NCBI RefSeq assembly: GCF_009674485.1 | Contig: NZ_WKJJ01000012.1 | Coordinates: 186,001 to 250,000, forward strand | Source of the DNA: Pseudoduganella rivuli | GTDB taxonomy: Bacteria; Pseudomonadota; Gammaproteobacteria; Burkholderiales; Burkholderiaceae_D | Direction: 5' to 3' | Length of the DNA stretch: 64,000 nt | Part shown: positions 42,891 to 52,090 of the stretch, piece after piece | How positions within the stretch are numbered: the first letter of the stretch is position 1 | Layout: every line of letters starts with the position of its first letter | Translations under genes and position numbers: made by a program | Notes under the pieces: generated by a model | What the model was told of the DNA's origin: nothing | The model's database searches: none | What the model saw: only the letters and a program-made list of their open reading frames with translations

Positions 42891-45773
42891 ATGATCAATC
42901 GCCGCCAATTCAAGCTGACCGCAGCGGCGGCTTACACCCTCGGCGCCGGCCTCAGTATCACGGCGGCCCTGTTTGGCGCGGTCGGCGCGCTGGAATACAG
43001 CAAGATGCAACTGGCGTTCGAGCAGCACGCGGACCAGCGCACGGCGGCGATCCAGAGCGGCTTGAACGACGCGGTCGAAGTACTGGCCGTGACCAACCAG
43101 TTATTCGTGGCCAGCGCCCCCGTGTCGCGCAGCCAGTTCCAGACCTTCACCGCGCCACTGCTGCAGCGCTATCCGTTCATCCAGGCCTTCAATTACCACC
43201 GCTTGCTGGACGATGCGGCCCGCCCCGGATTCGAAGCGCAGATGCAGCGCGAATATCCCGGCTATGTCATCACGGAAATCGCCAATGGCCAGCCCGTCCC
43301 GGCGCCGCGCAAGGAACGCTACAGCGTGGTCGACTACCTGGAGCCGATGGCCGGCAATGAGCGCGCCTTCGGGCTCGACGCCGGCTACCGGCCGGAAATC
43401 CGCCAGGTGATGGAAGACATCCTGCGCACGGGAAAACCCGCATCGACCGGGCTGCTGCCGCTGGCGCAAGGGGTCGGCCAGGAACGCGGCTTGATCATGC
43501 TGATGCCGGTCTATAAGCCCGGCATGCCGGTGGCCGACTTTGGCCAGCGCCAGGCCGCATGGCAGGGCGACACCGCCCTTGTGATCCGCGCCACCACGCT
43601 GGTGCGCAAAATCCTCGAAGCCGACGGCTTGCTGGACGATTATGACGCGCTGCTGCAAGTGCGGGTAGCCGACGACCTCGTGTTCAGCCATGGCGAGGTG
43701 GATATCCCCGCCGATACCACCCCGGTGCGCTGGCTGTCGTGGCAGCAGCGCAGCGATTACCGCAAGTACTTCACGGTGCTGGGCAAACAGTGGGAAGTGC
43801 GCATCAGCGCCCTGCCCCGTCCGTTCCTGGCCGACCACCTGGGGTCGATTTCCACACTGGCGGGCGGCATCCTGTCGTCGCTGCTGATGGCGGCCTTCGT
43901 GCAATCGCTGGTGCTGCGTTCGCGCCGCGTGCAAATGCTGGTCGATGCCCGCACGGCCGAACTGCGCCACTCCAATGAACGCCTGAATGCCGACGTGTTG
44001 GCCCGCAAACGCACGGAGCGGGCGCTGCTCGACAGCGAACAGCGCTTCCGCCGCCTGCTGGCGCTGTCGTCGGACTGGTACTGGGAACAGGACGCCAACC
44101 TGCGCTTCACCAGCATCACGGGCGGTTTTTTCGACAAGGGCCACATCCGCCCGGAACGTTTCATCGGCAAGACGCGCTGGGACGCCACGCCCGACATGCA
44201 GGCATCCCGCTGGGGCCGCGACCATATGGCGCGGCTGGAAGCGCGCCTGCCGTTCTCGCACTTCGAATACGCGATCGAGGGCGATGACGGCGTGCTGCGC
44301 TGGTACAGCACCAGCGGCGAACCGGTGTATGACGCCAAGGGCGAATTCAAGGGTTACCGGGGCACGGGTGCGGAAATCACGGAACGCAAGCTGTCGGAAC
44401 AGCGCATCCGCCACATCGCCCACCACGATGCGCTGACCGGCCTGCCGAACCGCATGCTGCTGCAAGACCGCCTGGCGCAAGCCATCGCGTACGCCAACCG
44501 CAGCGGCCACCACATGTGGGTGCTGTTGATCGACCTGGACCGCTTCAAGTTCGTCAACGACAGCCTGGGCCACAAGGCCGGCGATATCCTGCTGAAGACG
44601 GTGGCGCAGCGCCTGTCGGGCAGCGTGCGCGAAAGCGATACGGTGGCGCGCCTGTCGGGCGACGAATTTGTCGCCATCCTCAGTGAATCGAACGATGCGC
44701 CGCTGACGCCGGACGTGGTGCAGCGCGTGATGACCGCGGTGGCGCAACCGATCATGCTGGAGGGGAAAGAATTCCTTGTCACGTGCAGTATCGGCGTGGC
44801 GGCCTATGACGGCAGCGTCGGCGATGAAGCGCAGCACCTGATCGAACATGCGGACATCGCCATGTATGCGGCGAAAAAACAGGGCCGCAACGGCTTCCGC
44901 TTTTACCTGCCGTGCATGAATGAAGAAGCGCTGGAGCGCCTGCGCATTGAAAACGCGCTGCGCAAGGCGCTCGAGCGCAGCGAATTCATGCTGCACTACC
45001 AGCCGCAGGTCGACCTCGGCGACGGCGCCGTCACCGGCGTGGAAGCGCTGCTGCGCTGGCAGCATCCGGAAATGGGCGTGGTGGCGCCGGACCGCTTCAT
45101 CGGACTGGCAGAGGAAACGGGCCTGATCGTGCCGATCGGCCTTTGGGCGTTGCAATCGGCCTGCGCCCAGGGCAAGAAGTGGAACGACTGGCGCGCCGCG
45201 CACGGCCAGCCGCCGCTGCGCATGGCCGTCAACCTGTCGGCGCGCCAGTTCATGCAGCCGGAACTGGTTACGCAAGTGGCGCAGGTATTGGAAGAAACCG
45301 GCTTGCCGCCGGCCTGCCTGGAACTGGAACTGACGGAATCCGTGTTCATGAACGACGTGACGCAGGCGGTCAGCCTGCTGCACGACTTGAAAGCGCTGGG
45401 CGTCACCTTGTCGATCGACGATTTCGGCACCGGCTATTCCAGCCTGTCGTACCTGCGCAGCTTCCCGATCGACGTGCTGAAAATCGACCGTTCCTTCGTC
45501 AACGATATCGCCACCGACGAAGACGATGAGGCCATCGTCGTATCGATCATCGCGCTGGCGCACAATTTGAAATTGCGCGTCGTGGCGGAAGGGGTAGAAT
45601 CGCGGGAGCAGCTGGAGTATTTGCGCCGGCACGATTGCGATCAGATCCAGGGCTATTACTTCAGCCGCCCGGTCGCTCCGCTGCAATTCGAACAAATGCT
45701 GCGTGAAAATAAGCACCTGGGATGGGCAGAACTGGCGCCGCTGGCGTGGGTGGAGGCCGGAACCGGTACCTGA
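42891..45773 (+). CDS. CHASE-PAS-GGDEF-EAL c-di-GMP signalling protein
   Basis: 960 residues from ATG 42891 with AGGA upstream. An N-terminal membrane segment (about 10-33), a CHASE-type periplasmic sensor (to about 300) and a second membrane segment (about 310-335) precede a PAS domain (380-500), GGDEF (about 505-670; L-I-D-L-D-R-F-K-F-V-N-D metal ligands intact, loop S-G-D-E-F) and EAL (690-945; E-A-L-L-R-W, N-L-S-A-R-Q, D-D-F-G-T-G-Y-S-S-L, G-V-E-S). Both catalytic sites look usable, so it could make or break c-di-GMP; the EAL side is the more canonical. Sensor ligand unknown; CHASE domains often bind small extracellular molecules. Confidence 0.93.
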   Translation: MINRRQFKLTAAAAYTLGAGLSITAALFGAVGALEYSKMQLAFEQHADQRTAAIQSGLNDAVEVLAVTNQLFVASAPVSRSQFQTFTAPLLQRYPFIQAFNYHRLLDDAARPGFEAQMQREYPGYVITEIANGQPVPAPRKERYSVVDYLEPMAGNERAFGLDAGYRPEIRQVMEDILRTGKPASTGLLPLAQGVGQERGLIMLMPVYKPGMPVADFGQRQAAWQGDTALVIRATTLVRKILEADGLLDDYDALLQVRVADDLVFSHGEVDIPADTTPVRWLSWQQRSDYRKYFTVLGKQWEVRISALPRPFLADHLGSISTLAGGILSSLLMAAFVQSLVLRSRRVQMLVDARTAELRHSNERLNADVLARKRTERALLDSEQRFRRLLALSSDWYWEQDANLRFTSITGGFFDKGHIRPERFIGKTRWDATPDMQASRWGRDHMARLEARLPFSHFEYAIEGDDGVLRWYSTSGEPVYDAKGEFKGYRGTGAEITERKLSEQRIRHIAHHDALTGLPNRMLLQDRLAQAIAYANRSGHHMWVLLIDLDRFKFVNDSLGHKAGDILLKTVAQRLSGSVRESDTVARLSGDEFVAILSESNDAPLTPDVVQRVMTAVAQPIMLEGKEFLVTCSIGVAAYDGSVGDEAQHLIEHADIAMYAAKKQGRNGFRFYLPCMNEEALERLRIENALRKALERSEFMLHYQPQVDLGDGAVTGVEALLRWQHPEMGVVAPDRFIGLAEETGLIVPIGLWALQSACAQGKKWNDWRAAHGQPPLRMAVNLSARQFMQPELVTQVAQVLEETGLPPACLELELTESVFMNDVTQAVSLLHDLKALGVTLSIDDFGTGYSSLSYLRSFPIDVLKIDRSFVNDIATDEDDEAIVVSIIALAHNLKLRVVAEGVESREQLEYLRRHDCDQIQGYYFSRPVAPLQFEQMLRENKHLGWAELAPLAWVEAGTGT

Positions 45774-45808
45774 TTTTTCGCGCCGCCACTACAGGAGACC
45801 CGAGCAAC

Positions 45809-45997
45809 ATGGAAAAATCAGCCGACCGCCCGAAGCACATCCGAACCGACATGTGGACCCGCGAAGTGGTCGATCAAGCCATTGCCGCGATGCCGGCCAT
45901 CGGCTTGCGGCAGGCGGCGGAATTCCTGTCCGCGATGAAGGTGCCACCGGACATTGCCGTGCGCACGCTGGTCTATCCGCACCGCCGCCGTAATTAA
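45809..45997 (+). CDS. Small hypothetical protein, 62 aa
   Basis: ATG at 45809 with AGGAG 11 bases upstream. The 62 residues include a helical stretch, R-E-V-V-D-Q-A-I-A-A-M-P-A-I-G-L-R-Q-A-A-E-F-L, and the product ends in R-R-R-N. It starts 35 bp after the GGDEF-EAL gene and overlaps the converging thioesterase gene by 4 bp. Function unknown. Confidence 0.6.
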   Translation: MEKSADRPKHIRTDMWTREVVDQAIAAMPAIGLRQAAEFLSAMKVPPDIAVRTLVYPHRRRN

Positions 45998-46467
45998 TTG
46001 CGCTTGGGCGCCAGCGCCAGCTTGGCCGCCTTGCGCAGCTTGGCCTGCTCCCAGCGGGCCTTTTGCTCTTCCGTCTGCGGCACCAGCTCGGGAATCGCGA
46101 CCGGCTTGCGGTCCTTGTCCACGGCCACCATCGTGAAATAGCAGCTGTTGGCATGGCGCACCAGGCGCTGCGTGATATTTTCCGTCACCACGCGGATGCC
46201 CACTTCCATCGACGTCTTGCCCGTGTAATTGATCGACGCGAGGAACGTCACCAGTTCGCCCACGTGGATCGGCTGCAGGAACATCACCTGGTCGACCGAC
46301 AACGTCACGACATAGGTGCCGGAATACCGGCTGGCGCACGCATAGGCCACGCCGTCCAGCAATTTCAAGATGGCGCCGCCGTGCACGTTGCCGGAAAAAT
46401 TGGCCATGTCCGGCGTCATCAAGACCGTCATCGTCAGCTCGTGGGCCGACCAGTGTGGCGCTTCCAT
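45994..46467 (-). CDS. Acyl-CoA thioesterase, YciA type
   Basis: 157 residues from ATG 46467 (GAGGA seven bases upstream). Hotdog fold with M-T-P-D-M-A-N-F-S-G-N-V-H-G-G-A-I-L-K-L-L-D, the active-site region of BFIT/YciA thioesterases (Asn/His then Asp). Cleaves acyl-CoA to free acid and CoA. The Lys/Ala-rich C-terminal tail of about 25 residues extends past the fold. Confidence 0.9.
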   Translation of the reverse strand: MEAPHWSAHELTMTVLMTPDMANFSGNVHGGAILKLLDGVAYACASRYSGTYVVTLSVDQVMFLQPIHVGELVTFLASINYTGKTSMEVGIRVVTENITQRLVRHANSCYFTMVAVDKDRKPVAIPELVPQTEEQKARWEQAKLRKAAKLALAPKRN

Positions 46468-46536
46468 ATCAATGTCCTCGGTAGATTGAATGCTGCGATG
46501 GCGCGGCATCCGGGGCCGCGCTCCCGGCGCGTGGTG

Positions 46537-46926
46537 TCAGAACCCCTGCGCTTCGATGTCGGCCAGCGATTCGCGGCCCTTGTCGGTGATGTCGTAGCCG
46601 CCGCCTTCGCGCGACACGATATGGGATTTCTTGCCAAGGAAAGCGGCGACGTCGGCGTCCAGCGCGACATCGCCCCCGGCCGCGACCGCGCGCAAGCCGA
46701 GGATGCAGCGGCGCAGGAACAGCGCCTGCTGGCCCGATTCCGTCAGCGTGATGCGGCCATTGCGGGCCACGCTGATCAGCTTGATGCCGGCCAGCTTCTT
46801 GGTGTTGCGGCCCACGCAGGCGCTCGGGCGGTCGCCCTTGATACCGCGGCGCACCTCTTCCAGCGCGTCATATTCATCCGCGGTGAGTTTTTCTTTCTTC
46901 ATTACCTTTGTTCCATGAGTTGCCAT
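46537..46926 (-). CDS. Hypothetical protein, possible winged-helix fold
   Basis: 129 residues from ATG 46926, or 121 from the second ATG at 46902; neither has an ideal ribosome site. The segment R-N-G-R-I-T-L-T-E-S-G-Q-Q-A-L-F-L-R-R-C and the C-terminal G-G-G-Y-D-I-T-D-K-G-R-E-S-L-A-D-I-E each resemble the wing-plus-helix of small regulators that end in I-T-x-x-G-R. This is suggestive only. It lies 69 bp upstream of the thioesterase on the same strand. Confidence 0.6.
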   Translation of the reverse strand: MATHGTKVMKKEKLTADEYDALEEVRRGIKGDRPSACVGRNTKKLAGIKLISVARNGRITLTESGQQALFLRRCILGLRAVAAGGDVALDADVAAFLGKKSHIVSREGGGYDITDKGRESLADIEAQGF

Positions 46927-46979
46927 TCGGCCACCATGGTACGCGCCCCCGCTTGCGGAGGCAAGGAATGAAGGACCGC

Positions 46980-47102
46980 TTACTGGGCGATGTACCAGGC
47001 CAGCGTCGCGCCAACCATCAGCGTGAACAACAGCGCCAGCTGGACATGCTTGATGCTCAGGCGGCGGCCGAGATAGATTTTATTGTGCAGTGAATTGCCC
47101 AT
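46980..47102 (-). CDS. Small single-pass membrane protein, 40 aa
   Basis: ATG at 47102 with GGAGG five bases upstream, which favours it over a longer frame to 47168. The basic start (residues 1-22, with K-I-Y-L-G-R-R-L-S-I-K) precedes one hydrophobic helix, A-L-L-F-T-L-M-V-G-A-T-L-A-W-Y, at the C-terminus, so N-in topology. Unknown function; such proteins are often partners of larger membrane complexes. Confidence 0.6.
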   Translation of the reverse strand: MGNSLHNKIYLGRRLSIKHVQLALLFTLMVGATLAWYIAQ

Positions 47103-47297
47103 GTTCGCCTCCATCGAAGAAACTAAAACCGTTGGTCCATTATATGAATACTTCGGTGACGGCCTCATGACAGCGAACGTAATAATGCCTATTCATGTGG
47201 CAGCTGTAGCTGTGGAGCAACGGTGCCATGCGGTACGGCGCGCCGCGTGATGCGCACGCCTGCTAGGCTGGGCGCTCCTACCTGACAGGAGGTTCGT

Positions 47298-47474
47298 ATG
47301 GCGCACGACACGCAGGAACAAAACGGTGGCCACCTGATGGATGAACCGGATATCGGCAGTGGCGGCAAGACGCCGGCCGAGCGGGAAACCGACGAACAAA
47401 TCAAGCAAATACCACAGCCGCCCGCCACTGGCGGCGACAAGGCGCCGGCACAGCCGGCGCCGCGGCCGGGCTGA
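47298..47474 (+). CDS. Small hydrophilic protein, 58 aa, Pro/Gly/acidic-rich
   Basis: A perfect AGGAGG lies five bases before the ATG at 47298. The product is disordered-looking, with many Glu, Asp, Gln, Gly and Pro and a C-terminus of alternating Pro and Ala (A-P-A-Q-P-A-P-R-P-G). No homology recognised. The near-ideal ribosome site is the best evidence that it is real. It converges with another small Pro-rich gene. Confidence 0.6.
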   Translation: MAHDTQEQNGGHLMDEPDIGSGGKTPAERETDEQIKQIPQPPATGGDKAPAQPAPRPG

Positions 47475-47501
47475 AGCGCCCGCGTATTCGTCACGCTTGC
47501 G

Positions 47502-47648
47502 TCACGCCTTCATTGGCGGCGGTTTTGGTTCGGGCTCTTCGATGGGTGGGCTTTCCGGTACCGGATTGTTATCCGGCGGCGGATCCTTTTCCGGCTCGGG
47601 CGGCGGTGTTTCCGGGTCCGGCGTTATGTGCGCATATTTTCCGACCAT
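47502..47648 (-). CDS. Small Pro-rich protein, 48 aa
   Basis: ATG at 47648 with AGGAG six bases upstream; TGA at 47502-47504. About 40% Pro with Glu and Asp (P-P-P-E-P-E-K-D-P-P-P-D-N-N-P-V-P-E), ending P-P-P-M-K-A. Likely unstructured. It lies 27 bp tail-to-tail from the 58-residue gene. Such short acidic Pro-rich products recur in this bacterial group, but their role is unknown to me. Confidence 0.55.
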   Translation of the reverse strand: MVGKYAHITPDPETPPPEPEKDPPPDNNPVPESPPIEEPEPKPPPMKA

Positions 47649-47778
47649 GTCACTCTCCTGCTGACCATCGCTGCCGCCAGACTATCCGCTTGAAGCCCGC
47701 CATGGCGCACCCTTGCCGAATCGCCACTATTTTCAAACAAGACCCATCCGTCCCATTCAACCGGTAAGGAGCGTTGCA

Positions 47779-48627
47779 ATGAGTACTGCTGTTCAAGCCA
47801 CACCACCCGACGCCAGGCTGGCCCTGGCCCACACCTTCCTGATGGTCCCCGGCGACCGCCCCGCGCAATTTGCCCAGGCGTGCGCGTCTGGTGCGGACGC
47901 TGTCGTGATCGACCTGGAAGACGCCGTCGCGCCCGCCGCCAAAGGCGCGGCGCGCGACGCGCTGGCCAACTGGCTCGACAGTCCTGAAGGACGCGCCCCC
48001 CACGTGCCCGTGCTGGTGCGCGTCAATTGCGTCAATTCCGGCTGCTTTGGCGACGACCTCGTGCTGTGCCACCGCCCCGGCATTGCCGGCATCGTGCTGC
48101 CCAAGACCGAACGGGTCAATGACGTCGCCAGCGCGTCATCGACGGCGCCGCTGTTTCCCATGATTGAAACCGCGCTGGGCTTTTCGCGGCTGGCGGAAAT
48201 CGCCGCCGCACCCCGCGTGCAGCGGCTGATGTTTGGCGCGGCGGACTTTTGCGTCGACTTGCGGATCATGGGCGATGGCGACGCCTTGCTGTATTTCCGC
48301 TCGCAAATCGTGCTGGCGTCGCGGCTCGCGGGCCTGCACCGCCCTGTCGATGGCGGCACGCTGGAAACCGGTGGCGGCGGCACGGCTGCCGAGGCGGCGC
48401 GCCATGCCTATCGGCTGGGTTTTGGCGGCAAACTGTGCCTGCACGCGGAACAGGTTGATCCTGTCGCCCGCGCGTTCGCGCCATCGGCGGAAGAAACCGC
48501 CTGGGCGCGCCGGGTACTGGCTGCGGCAGCCGATACGCACGCGCCGATGCTCGACGGCCAGGTGCTGGACAAGGCTATGATCTTGCTGGCGCGGCAAATC
48601 AGTTCAGATGCCAGGCGATACCAGTAA
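47779..48627 (+). CDS. CoA-ester lyase, HpcH/HpaI / CitE-like
   Basis: 282 residues from the ATG at 47779 with TAAGGAG eight bases upstream. TIM-barrel of the citrate-lyase beta type: F-L-M-V-P-G-D-R-P-A-Q-F, D-A-V-V-I-D-L-E-D-A-V-A-P (metal region), L-V-R-V-N, P-M-I-E-T-A-L-G-F and L-M-F-G-A-A-D-F-C-V-D-L. Probably cleaves a short acyl-CoA such as malyl- or citramalyl-CoA. No citrate lyase alpha or gamma genes are near, so it is a stand-alone CitE-like enzyme. Confidence 0.88.
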   Translation: MSTAVQATPPDARLALAHTFLMVPGDRPAQFAQACASGADAVVIDLEDAVAPAAKGAARDALANWLDSPEGRAPHVPVLVRVNCVNSGCFGDDLVLCHRPGIAGIVLPKTERVNDVASASSTAPLFPMIETALGFSRLAEIAAAPRVQRLMFGAADFCVDLRIMGDGDALLYFRSQIVLASRLAGLHRPVDGGTLETGGGGTAAEAARHAYRLGFGGKLCLHAEQVDPVARAFAPSAEETAWARRVLAAAADTHAPMLDGQVLDKAMILLARQISSDARRYQ

Positions 48628-48647
48628 TCCCTGACGCGACGCCAACT

Positions 48648-48701
48648 CCGTAGGTCGGCTTCTACGAAGCCGACATGGGTGAGTCCCAGGCGACTCTACG
48701 G
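48648..48701. repeat. Multi-armed palindromic intergenic repeat
   Basis: Outer arms CCGTAG (48648-48653) and CTACGG (48696-48701) enclose two hairpins: GTCGGCTTC-TAC-GAAGCCGAC (48654-48674) and GAGTC..GACTC (48681-48696). The whole can fold as a three-way structure. It lies between converging genes and its end overlaps the GH30-like stop codon. A related element is at 24058-24164. Confidence 0.65.
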
Positions 48702-50186
48702 CCCCCAGACGACCGTGACGACGCTGCGCGCCGGTAGCGTATAAGTAAAGCCGCGACGCGCATCCTGCACAACCACCGCGCGCGGCGCAGGCGCCCCATT
48801 CACCACCAGCGCCACCACAGTCCCATCCGGGTTCATGAACGCCGCCTGCTCCACCCCGTCCCGCGCAGTCCCCGCCGGCAGCATGCGCGCCCCCGGCAAC
48901 ACCCACCGGCTCGCATGCGCCAGCGCATAGTATTCCGGATTGCGCACCACGCCATTGGCCGTGACTGTCACCACGCCACGGCAGCCACGGCAACCTCCCG
49001 TGCGCGGCCCACCCTCTTCGTCCAGCGCCACGTTGCCCAGCGCGATACCGCGCGCGCCGAGGCGCACGCCGCCCGCCAGCACGCGCGCGAAGTGCAGCAG
49101 GTTGTCGCCCCAGTCCGGCGCCCAGTTGCCGCCCGTGCATTCCGTGATGTACGCCTCGGCGGCGGGCGGCTCGGCGGGCGACGCCACCTGGCAATGCCAG
49201 GCCACGCCCGCCAGGAAGGGCGCGGCCACCTTGTCGGTCAACACGCTGCGTATTCCCGCCACCGCGGCAGCGCCGCCATCGCCGTCGCCATCCCATTCCA
49301 GCAGGCGCGGCCCGCTTTCCTGCAGCAGCGGCCCCAGGTACTTGCCGGCCAGCTCCGCGCGCGCCTTCGCGTCCAGCAGCATGCCGGGCGCATCGGCAGG
49401 CGGCGCTTGCGGATCGTTTTGCATCGTCAGCGCATGGAGCGGAATGCCCTCTTCCAGGTACAGGTCGACGATGCGCCGCAAGTAGCGCGCATAGGCGCCA
49501 TACGCTTCCGGCTTCAGCGCGCCCTGCACCAGGTTGCCTCCGGTCTTCATCCATGCCGGCGCACTGGCGGGCGAGCCGACCCATTCCAGCGCGGGATTGC
49601 GCGCCATCGCGTCCAGGGCCAGCGGGATCACCGTGTCGCGCTCAGCGGCAAGGCTCACCAGCGTCAGGCCCGGATCGTCGCCGCCATCGGCCACGTCGCC
49701 GTAGCTGTACCGGCTGCGCGCAAATTCCGACGCGCCCAGGTAAAGGCGCATGAAGCCCAGCCCCAGGCCGCTGCCTTTGCGGTTGAACAGGTCGTCGAGC
49801 AGCGCAGTGCGCCCGGCCGCATCGAGCCGCTGTTGCAGCAGCCACGCCGATGCCGCGCTCAATGTGGCGCCGAAACCAATGATGGGCTGGCGCGGATGCG
49901 CGGTGTCGATCTCGATGCGATGGGGCCCGGCGGGAAGCGGGCCCGCCGTTTCCACGCCGGGCGACCAGGGGGTCAATGCACGCGCGGGCATGCCCAGCGC
50001 AACATCGGGCTGGCGCGCCAGCATCGACGAGCGGTCCGCCGTTGTCAGCCAGATACCGGCGTATCCCGTGCGGACGTTGCCCTTGCCTGCCTCCGTCCCG
50101 TGCGGCATGCCACTATCGGCCGCCGCCGGTATCGCCAGCAGCAGCGATCCTGCCAGAGCAGCCGCAACGCGGGCCAGCCGTTTCAT
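48696..50186 (-). CDS. GH30-like glycoside hydrolase (glucosylceramidase family) with altered acid/base residue
   Basis: 496 residues from the ATG at 50186, overlapping the kinase stop by 4 bp (ATGA). Signal peptide to about A-A-A-D-S. Family marks: I-I-G-F-G-A-T-L-S-A-A-S-A-W-L-L, P-A-S-A-P-A-W-M-K-T, L-T-M-Q-N-D-P-Q and A-Y-I-T-E-C-T-G-G-N-W. In GH30 the acid/base is the Glu of N-E-P; here it is Asp258 (N-D-P, codon GAT). The nucleophile Glu349 is kept. A C-terminal beta domain follows. Asp often slows or alters such enzymes, so it may be impaired or retuned. It is the last gene of an operon with a TonB receptor, YfiR-like protein and kinase. Confidence 0.85.
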   Translation of the reverse strand: MKRLARVAAALAGSLLLAIPAAADSGMPHGTEAGKGNVRTGYAGIWLTTADRSSMLARQPDVALGMPARALTPWSPGVETAGPLPAGPHRIEIDTAHPRQPIIGFGATLSAASAWLLQQRLDAAGRTALLDDLFNRKGSGLGLGFMRLYLGASEFARSRYSYGDVADGGDDPGLTLVSLAAERDTVIPLALDAMARNPALEWVGSPASAPAWMKTGGNLVQGALKPEAYGAYARYLRRIVDLYLEEGIPLHALTMQNDPQAPPADAPGMLLDAKARAELAGKYLGPLLQESGPRLLEWDGDGDGGAAAVAGIRSVLTDKVAAPFLAGVAWHCQVASPAEPPAAEAYITECTGGNWAPDWGDNLLHFARVLAGGVRLGARGIALGNVALDEEGGPRTGGCRGCRGVVTVTANGVVRNPEYYALAHASRWVLPGARMLPAGTARDGVEQAAFMNPDGTVVALVVNGAPAPRAVVVQDARRGFTYTLPARSVVTVVWGP

Positions 50187-52090
50187 GAGGACCGCGGCAA
50201 CATACCTTCGCGGCCGCCAGCCATGATCGCGAGGATCTGCTCTACCGCCACAGGCTTCACCAGGTGCGCTGTAAAACCCGCTTCCTGCGCCAGCAAGCGG
50301 TCTTTTTGCTGCCCCCATCCCGTCACCGCCACCAGCACGGTCTGGTGCAGGCTGGGCAGCTTGCGCAGCGCCCGCGCCAGGTCATAGCCATTCACGCGCG
50401 GCAAACCGATGTCGAGGAAGGCGTAGTCCGGTGCGAACGCGTCGGCGGCGGCCAGTGCCTGCGCGCCGTCGTGGCAGACCCGCACCGTATGGCCCGCGCC
50501 CCGCAACAGCACGGCAATGCTGTCGACGAAGTCGACGTTGTCATCGGCCAGCAGCACGCGCAAGCGCCGCGCTTCAGGCCCGGCAGGCTGCAACGCGTCC
50601 TGCGCTTCGTCCGGCGCCGCCATCACGGGCAGCGTGACCGTCATGGTGCTGCCCTGGCCGATGCCAGGGCTTTGCGCCGTCACCGTGCCGCCGTGCAGCT
50701 CCACCAGCCGGCGCGCCAGCGACAGGCCCACACCCAGGCCCGCCGTGCTGCGTTCGAGCGACGTATCGGCTTGCACGAACATTTCAAAGATTTCACCCAG
50801 CATGTGCGGCGCCACGCCGATGCCGTTATCGCTGACCCGGATCACCAGCTGGCCATGTTCCATCACCGCGCGCAGCGCCAGTTCGCCGCCACGGTTCGTA
50901 TATTTGGCGGCATTATTCAGCAGGTTCGACAGCACTTGCGCCAGCCGCGTCGCGTCACCCAGCAGGTAGACGGGGTGCTGCGGCAATTCCACCTGCAGCC
51001 GGTGCTCCTGCGCTTCGACGAAAGGCCGCACCAGTTCCAGCGCATCGCTCACCACCGATTGCAGCGCCACCGGTTCGCGCTTGATGGTCAGCTTACCGGT
51101 ATTGATACGCGATACATCGAGCAAGTCGTCGACCAGCCGCACCATTTGCCGCAACTGCCGCTCCATGATGCCGCGCGCGCGGTCGCAGGCGGGCTTGTCA
51201 TTGCCCGCCATGCGCAGGATATCGAGGCCGGTGCGGATCGGCGCCAGCGGATTGCGCAATTCATGCGCCAGGGTTGCCAGGAATTCATCCTTGCGCCGGT
51301 CTGCCTGTAACAAGGCCCGCTCCGCATCCTGGCGTACCGTCATTTCGTATTGCAGCGTACGGTTGGTATTTTGCAAAGCCTGGGCACGCCGCCCCACTTC
51401 CGCCAGCATGTCGTTGAACGCATATTCCAGCGTGGCGATTTCGCCGCTGGCATTCGATGACCGCACCCGCAGGCTGAAGTCGCGCTTTTCCATCACTTCG
51501 CGCGCCACGCCGGTGACGGCCGCCAACGGCTGCGTAATGCCTTGCTGCAAGCGATTCGCCACCAGCGCCGCCAGCAACAGGCTGAGCAGCATGACACCGC
51601 CCATGATGGCGGCATAGGTGCGGACGCGTTCGACCAGCCCGTAGCGGGCAATCAGGTAGACCGTGCCGATCGCTTCGCCATTTTCTATGACAGGGTGATA
51701 CACCACCAGGTGGCCGCCAGTGATGGCATGGCCGGCCCGTCCCGGCCGCGTGGGAAACACGGGCGTGTCCTGCGATGATTGGGCATAAGCGGCAAACATG
51801 GCGCCACGGGCATCGTAGACGGCGCCGGCCAGGATGTGCGGCCGTACCCGCAGCATGCCAAGGTTTTGCCGTGCCGCGCTGGGGTCGTTGAAGCTGAGGG
51901 CCGGGGTGCTGACCACGGCAATGATTTCCGCCTGCGTCGTCATGTCGTCGACCCAGTACTGCTGATAGGAATCGAGGTCATACAACAGCATGCCGCAGGC
52001 TGCCGTCATTAACGCAACAAAGGTGGTCGCCAGCGCCATCGTCACCAGCTTGCCCCGCACCGTCGCGGGGCGCAGCCGCGCCCACATCAC
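50183..52090 (-). CDS. Hybrid sensor histidine kinase with C-terminal receiver
   Basis: 635 residues. Membrane segments (about 15-37 and 160-182) flank a periplasmic CHASE8-like sensor; HAMP, a coiled coil, HisKA with phospho-His in L-A-H-E-L-R-N-P, HATPase (N-N-A-A-K-Y, D-N-G-I-G-V, G-L-G-V-G-L-S-L) and a receiver (L-A-D-D-N-V-D-F, phospho-Asp in A-F-L-D-I-G-L-P) follow. Start overlaps the YfiR-like gene and end overlaps the GH30-like gene, each by 4 bp. The pairing with a YfiR-like protein suggests that YfiR controls the kinase sensor. Confidence 0.93.
   Translation of the reverse strand: MMWARLRPATVRGKLVTMALATTFVALMTAACGMLLYDLDSYQQYWVDDMTTQAEIIAVVSTPALSFNDPSAARQNLGMLRVRPHILAGAVYDARGAMFAAYAQSSQDTPVFPTRPGRAGHAITGGHLVVYHPVIENGEAIGTVYLIARYGLVERVRTYAAIMGGVMLLSLLLAALVANRLQQGITQPLAAVTGVAREVMEKRDFSLRVRSSNASGEIATLEYAFNDMLAEVGRRAQALQNTNRTLQYEMTVRQDAERALLQADRRKDEFLATLAHELRNPLAPIRTGLDILRMAGNDKPACDRARGIMERQLRQMVRLVDDLLDVSRINTGKLTIKREPVALQSVVSDALELVRPFVEAQEHRLQVELPQHPVYLLGDATRLAQVLSNLLNNAAKYTNRGGELALRAVMEHGQLVIRVSDNGIGVAPHMLGEIFEMFVQADTSLERSTAGLGVGLSLARRLVELHGGTVTAQSPGIGQGSTMTVTLPVMAAPDEAQDALQPAGPEARRLRVLLADDNVDFVDSIAVLLRGAGHTVRVCHDGAQALAAADAFAPDYAFLDIGLPRVNGYDLARALRKLPSLHQTVLVAVTGWGQQKDRLLAQEAGFTAHLVKPVAVEQILAIMAGGREGMLPRSS

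Noticed and set aside
43101..45716. Minus-strand open frame of 871 codons over the GGDEF-EAL gene
   Set aside because: Antisense shadow of a strongly supported multi-domain gene; product rich in His, Arg, Gln and Ala without domains.
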